Below, in pieces: positions 5,883 to 7,385 of a DNA stretch of 7,385 nucleotides. The position numbers and the translations under genes are program-made. This DNA comes from Parachlamydiales bacterium. GTDB taxonomy: Bacteria > Chlamydiota > Chlamydiia > Chlamydiales > JAJFMK01. The number at the start of each line of letters is the position of its first letter. The first letter of the stretch is position 1. The notes under the pieces are model-generated. The model saw only the letters and a program-made list of their open reading frames with translations, was not told the origin of the DNA and searched no databases. The stretch lies in NCBI GenBank assembly GCA_020050175.1, contig JAGVKY010000110.1, forward strand, positions 1 to 7,385. The letters are read 5' to 3'.

Positions 5883-6037
5883 CTTATCAGGAATGATTTT
5901 TGTTAATTTTGCGGTTCGATAATTGCTTCATAAATCTTTTCAACCTTTAGCAACAGCGTCTCCAAAAATCGTTAGATGTTCTAAATTCCCCATAATCTTA
6001 GCTTGCCCAATCTGGGTCATGTTGTTTAAATGGGTTT
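5883..6037 (+). other. Gene-free gap between the LRR gene and the peptidase
   Basis: This 155 bp gap contains no hairpin followed by a T-run that would support a terminator, and no convincing promoter for the peptidase gene. A possible weak pair is TTGCGG with TAAATC 16 bases later, not strong enough to call. On the - strand a 26-codon open frame (ATG at 6020 down to a stop at 5940) is present; see findings. Confidence 0.5.
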
Positions 6038-7135
6038 ATGATCGATGACATCATTGCTTTAGCTTCTATCTCGAGTCATTCAATTGACGTGGAAGGACTT
6101 AAGAAGACCGAAGAGCATCTGGTGAAGATTTTTTCTCCTCTTGAAGGGAAAATTGAGAGCATTCGCCTACCTGATTGGAAACATCTCAATAAGCAGGGGC
6201 AGTGGGAATCGTTTGCTCAGGGCAATCTCTTCAAGATTAGACAGAGGCCTGAGGCTAAAGTTCAGCTTTTGATCGTTGGTCATTACGATACGGTTTATGC
6301 GAAGCTTTTTCCGATTAAGGTGGAGGGAGATAGGCTTTTTGGACCTGGTGTAGCTGACATGAAAGGGGGAATTATTTTATTTCTCCACTTACTCCGTTGG
6401 TTAGAGAATAGTCATTTAAAAGAGCAGATCGGCTGGGAAGTGATGATCTCCCCTGACGAAGAGATTGGCTCTTGTGGTAGCCGCTCTCATATTGAGAAGG
6501 CAGCGGTGGGAAAAACAATAGGCCTTGTGTTCGAACCCTCGATGCCTTCAGGATCTATTGTGGGGAAACGTCCCGGCTCCTTCACTTTTGTCATCGAAGC
6601 TAAAGGGAAAGGGGGACATGCTGGAAGAGGTGCGCGGGAGGGGAAAAATGCTCTTGTAGCTCTAGCTGAAGTTGCCGTTAAGCTTGCTGAACTCCAAGAC
6701 CTCGACCGGGGCGTTATTGTAAATCCAGCTTGGATCTTGGGGGGAGAAGCTGCCAACATGATACCCGAAAAAGCTGTCCTCGTGGTCAATGTGCGGACGG
6801 CGACCGAAAAAGTTAACTTTCAATTCATTCTCGATGATGTTTCTGGAAAAAGAGGGGTCTCTTTTAATATCATTCAAGAAGAGGGATGGCGTCCTCCTCG
6901 TAACCTCCTACCAAAAACTCAAGAATACATCGAACTTCTTGGGATTAGGCCTGAGCCTTCTTTTGGCGTGTCAGACAGCAATATTTTAGAAGCTGTCGGC
7001 CTCCCCACCCTTGATGGATTAGGACCAACTGGTTTTAATCTCCACACACAGGATGAGTCACTTTTGATCTCCTCTCTCGCTCCCCGATTTGAAAAGCTCA
7101 AATCTTTCTTATCCTCTTTGGCTTATATAAGTTAA
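6038..7135 (+). CDS. M20-family zinc metallopeptidase (carboxypeptidase G2-like)
   Basis: This 365-residue protein carries the full set of M20 metal-binding and catalytic residues. They are H82 and D84 (GHYDTVY), the bridging D107 (GVADMKGG), the general base E141 with ligand E142 (SPDEEIGS), E166 (VFEPS) and H336 (NLHTQDE). The GGHAG block (192-196) belongs to the lid/dimerisation domain, and GGEAANMIP (235-243) is also typical. Members hydrolyse C-terminal or acyl-amino bonds of dipeptides, folate-like compounds or N-acylated amino acids. The glutamate-carboxypeptidase/CPG2-like subgroup fits best, but the substrate cannot be told from sequence. No signal peptide is seen, so it is probably cytoplasmic, perhaps recycling peptides taken from the host. 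The frame opens at 6002 with no other start codon, so ATG 6038 is the start, although no Shine-Dalgarno is evident. It is separated from the LRR gene by 155 bp and is probably transcribed independently. Confidence 0.92.
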   Translation: MIDDIIALASISSHSIDVEGLKKTEEHLVKIFSPLEGKIESIRLPDWKHLNKQGQWESFAQGNLFKIRQRPEAKVQLLIVGHYDTVYAKLFPIKVEGDRLFGPGVADMKGGIILFLHLLRWLENSHLKEQIGWEVMISPDEEIGSCGSRSHIEKAAVGKTIGLVFEPSMPSGSIVGKRPGSFTFVIEAKGKGGHAGRGAREGKNALVALAEVAVKLAELQDLDRGVIVNPAWILGGEAANMIPEKAVLVVNVRTATEKVNFQFILDDVSGKRGVSFNIIQEEGWRPPRNLLPKTQEYIELLGIRPEPSFGVSDSNILEAVGLPTLDGLGPTGFNLHTQDESLLISSLAPRFEKLKSFLSSLAYIS

Positions 7136-7286
7136 AATTCTAAAAATTCTTACTATTGCCATCACACCATTTCTTGAATATGACCATGAAGCAGCTCTCA
7201 AACTTTCCCCATATGACCCCAAATTAGATGGAGATAAAAACTTTCAATTATTACGGCAAGCTGTGGTCTTGTTGAAAAACTCTTAA
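7131..7286 (+). pseudogene. Start-less coding fragment cut by the right-hand repeat
   Basis: A 51-codon open frame begins just inside the end of the peptidase gene, after an in-frame TAA at 7128, and has no start codon. Its translation looks protein-like (ITPFLEYDHEAALKLSPYDP, then KNFQLLRQAVVLL). The final codons LLKNS and the stop come from the repeat that begins at 7269. It may be the remains of a gene that once followed the peptidase and was broken at both ends. I do not recognise the family, and a chance open frame is possible. Confidence 0.3.
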
Positions 7287-7347
7287 ATTAAAAGTCACTC
7301 CTTAATCCAGATTTTTCAATTTAAATTTTTCCCCTTCGAGGCATCCC
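7269..7347 (-). repeat. Right copy of the ~80 bp inverted repeat
   Basis: This is the inverted partner of 11-93. Its inner edge is TTGTTGAAAAACT and its outer edge GCATCCC. The internal palindrome is kept here too: TTGAAAAA at 7272-7279 pairs with TTTTTCAA at 7312-7319. The inner edge overlaps the end of the coding fragment 7131-7286. A motif of the TTGTTGAAAAACTC type is seen at the ends of several insertion sequence families, so 7269 may be the first base of an element extending to the right. Confidence 0.8.
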
Positions 7348-7385
7348 CTCCTTCGTCAGTTCATTTATTATCAATTGTTTAATAT

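Noticed and set aside
6487..6789. 100-codon - strand frame inside the peptidase gene
   Set aside because: It is antisense to an intact M20 domain with all catalytic residues, and its translation is low-complexity and family-less.
7269..7330. Terminator formed by the TTGAAAAA/TTTTTCAA stem and following T-run
   Set aside because: The stem is only 8 bp, A/T-rich, with a 32-base loop. It is part of the repeat and too weak to call an intrinsic terminator.

Overview
The window looks like chromosomal DNA of an environmental chlamydia (an amoeba- or protist-associated member of the Chlamydiales) or a similar intracellular bacterium. This is inferred from an F-box/leucine-rich-repeat protein of eukaryotic style beside ordinary bacterial housekeeping genes, weak ribosome binding sites, and several decayed gene pieces. 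No rRNA or marker gene is present to prove the lineage. All genes that can be supported lie on the + strand.

Layout. (1) 1-151: one copy of an approximately 80 bp repeat (11-93), directly abutting the 5' end of a gene. (2) 152-3437: a tightly packed block of four genes. These are an unrecognised membrane-anchored protein, a CcsA/ResC-type cytochrome c assembly protein, an acidic coiled-coil protein and HemW. HemW starts inside the end of the preceding gene. CcsA handles haem for cytochrome c maturation and HemW-family proteins are haem chaperones, so the block reads as a haem-delivery operon with two unknown members. (3) 3438-4120: an accessory insertion with a sigma70-like promoter, the C-terminal half of a BrnT-like toxin, an intact CopG/BrnA-like antitoxin, and a degenerate second copy of the last ~60 bp of the hemW homology, exactly 720 bp downstream of the original. 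(4) 4121-5882: a large F-box plus LRR protein with 13 units of exactly 81 bp, of the GALA type known from bacterial effectors that act on host SCF ubiquitin ligases. (5) 5883-6037: a gene-free gap. (6) 6038-7135: an intact M20-family metallopeptidase, followed by a start-less coding fragment (7131-7286). (7) 7269-7347: a second copy of the terminal repeat, in inverted orientation.

The most notable points are the inverted repeat pair that brackets the whole window and cuts into a gene at each side, the hemW-tail duplication that brackets the toxin-antitoxin remnant and runs in frame into the effector gene, and the regular LRR array with fixed framework and variable concave-face residues. Homology statements come from reading motifs by eye; no database search was possible.
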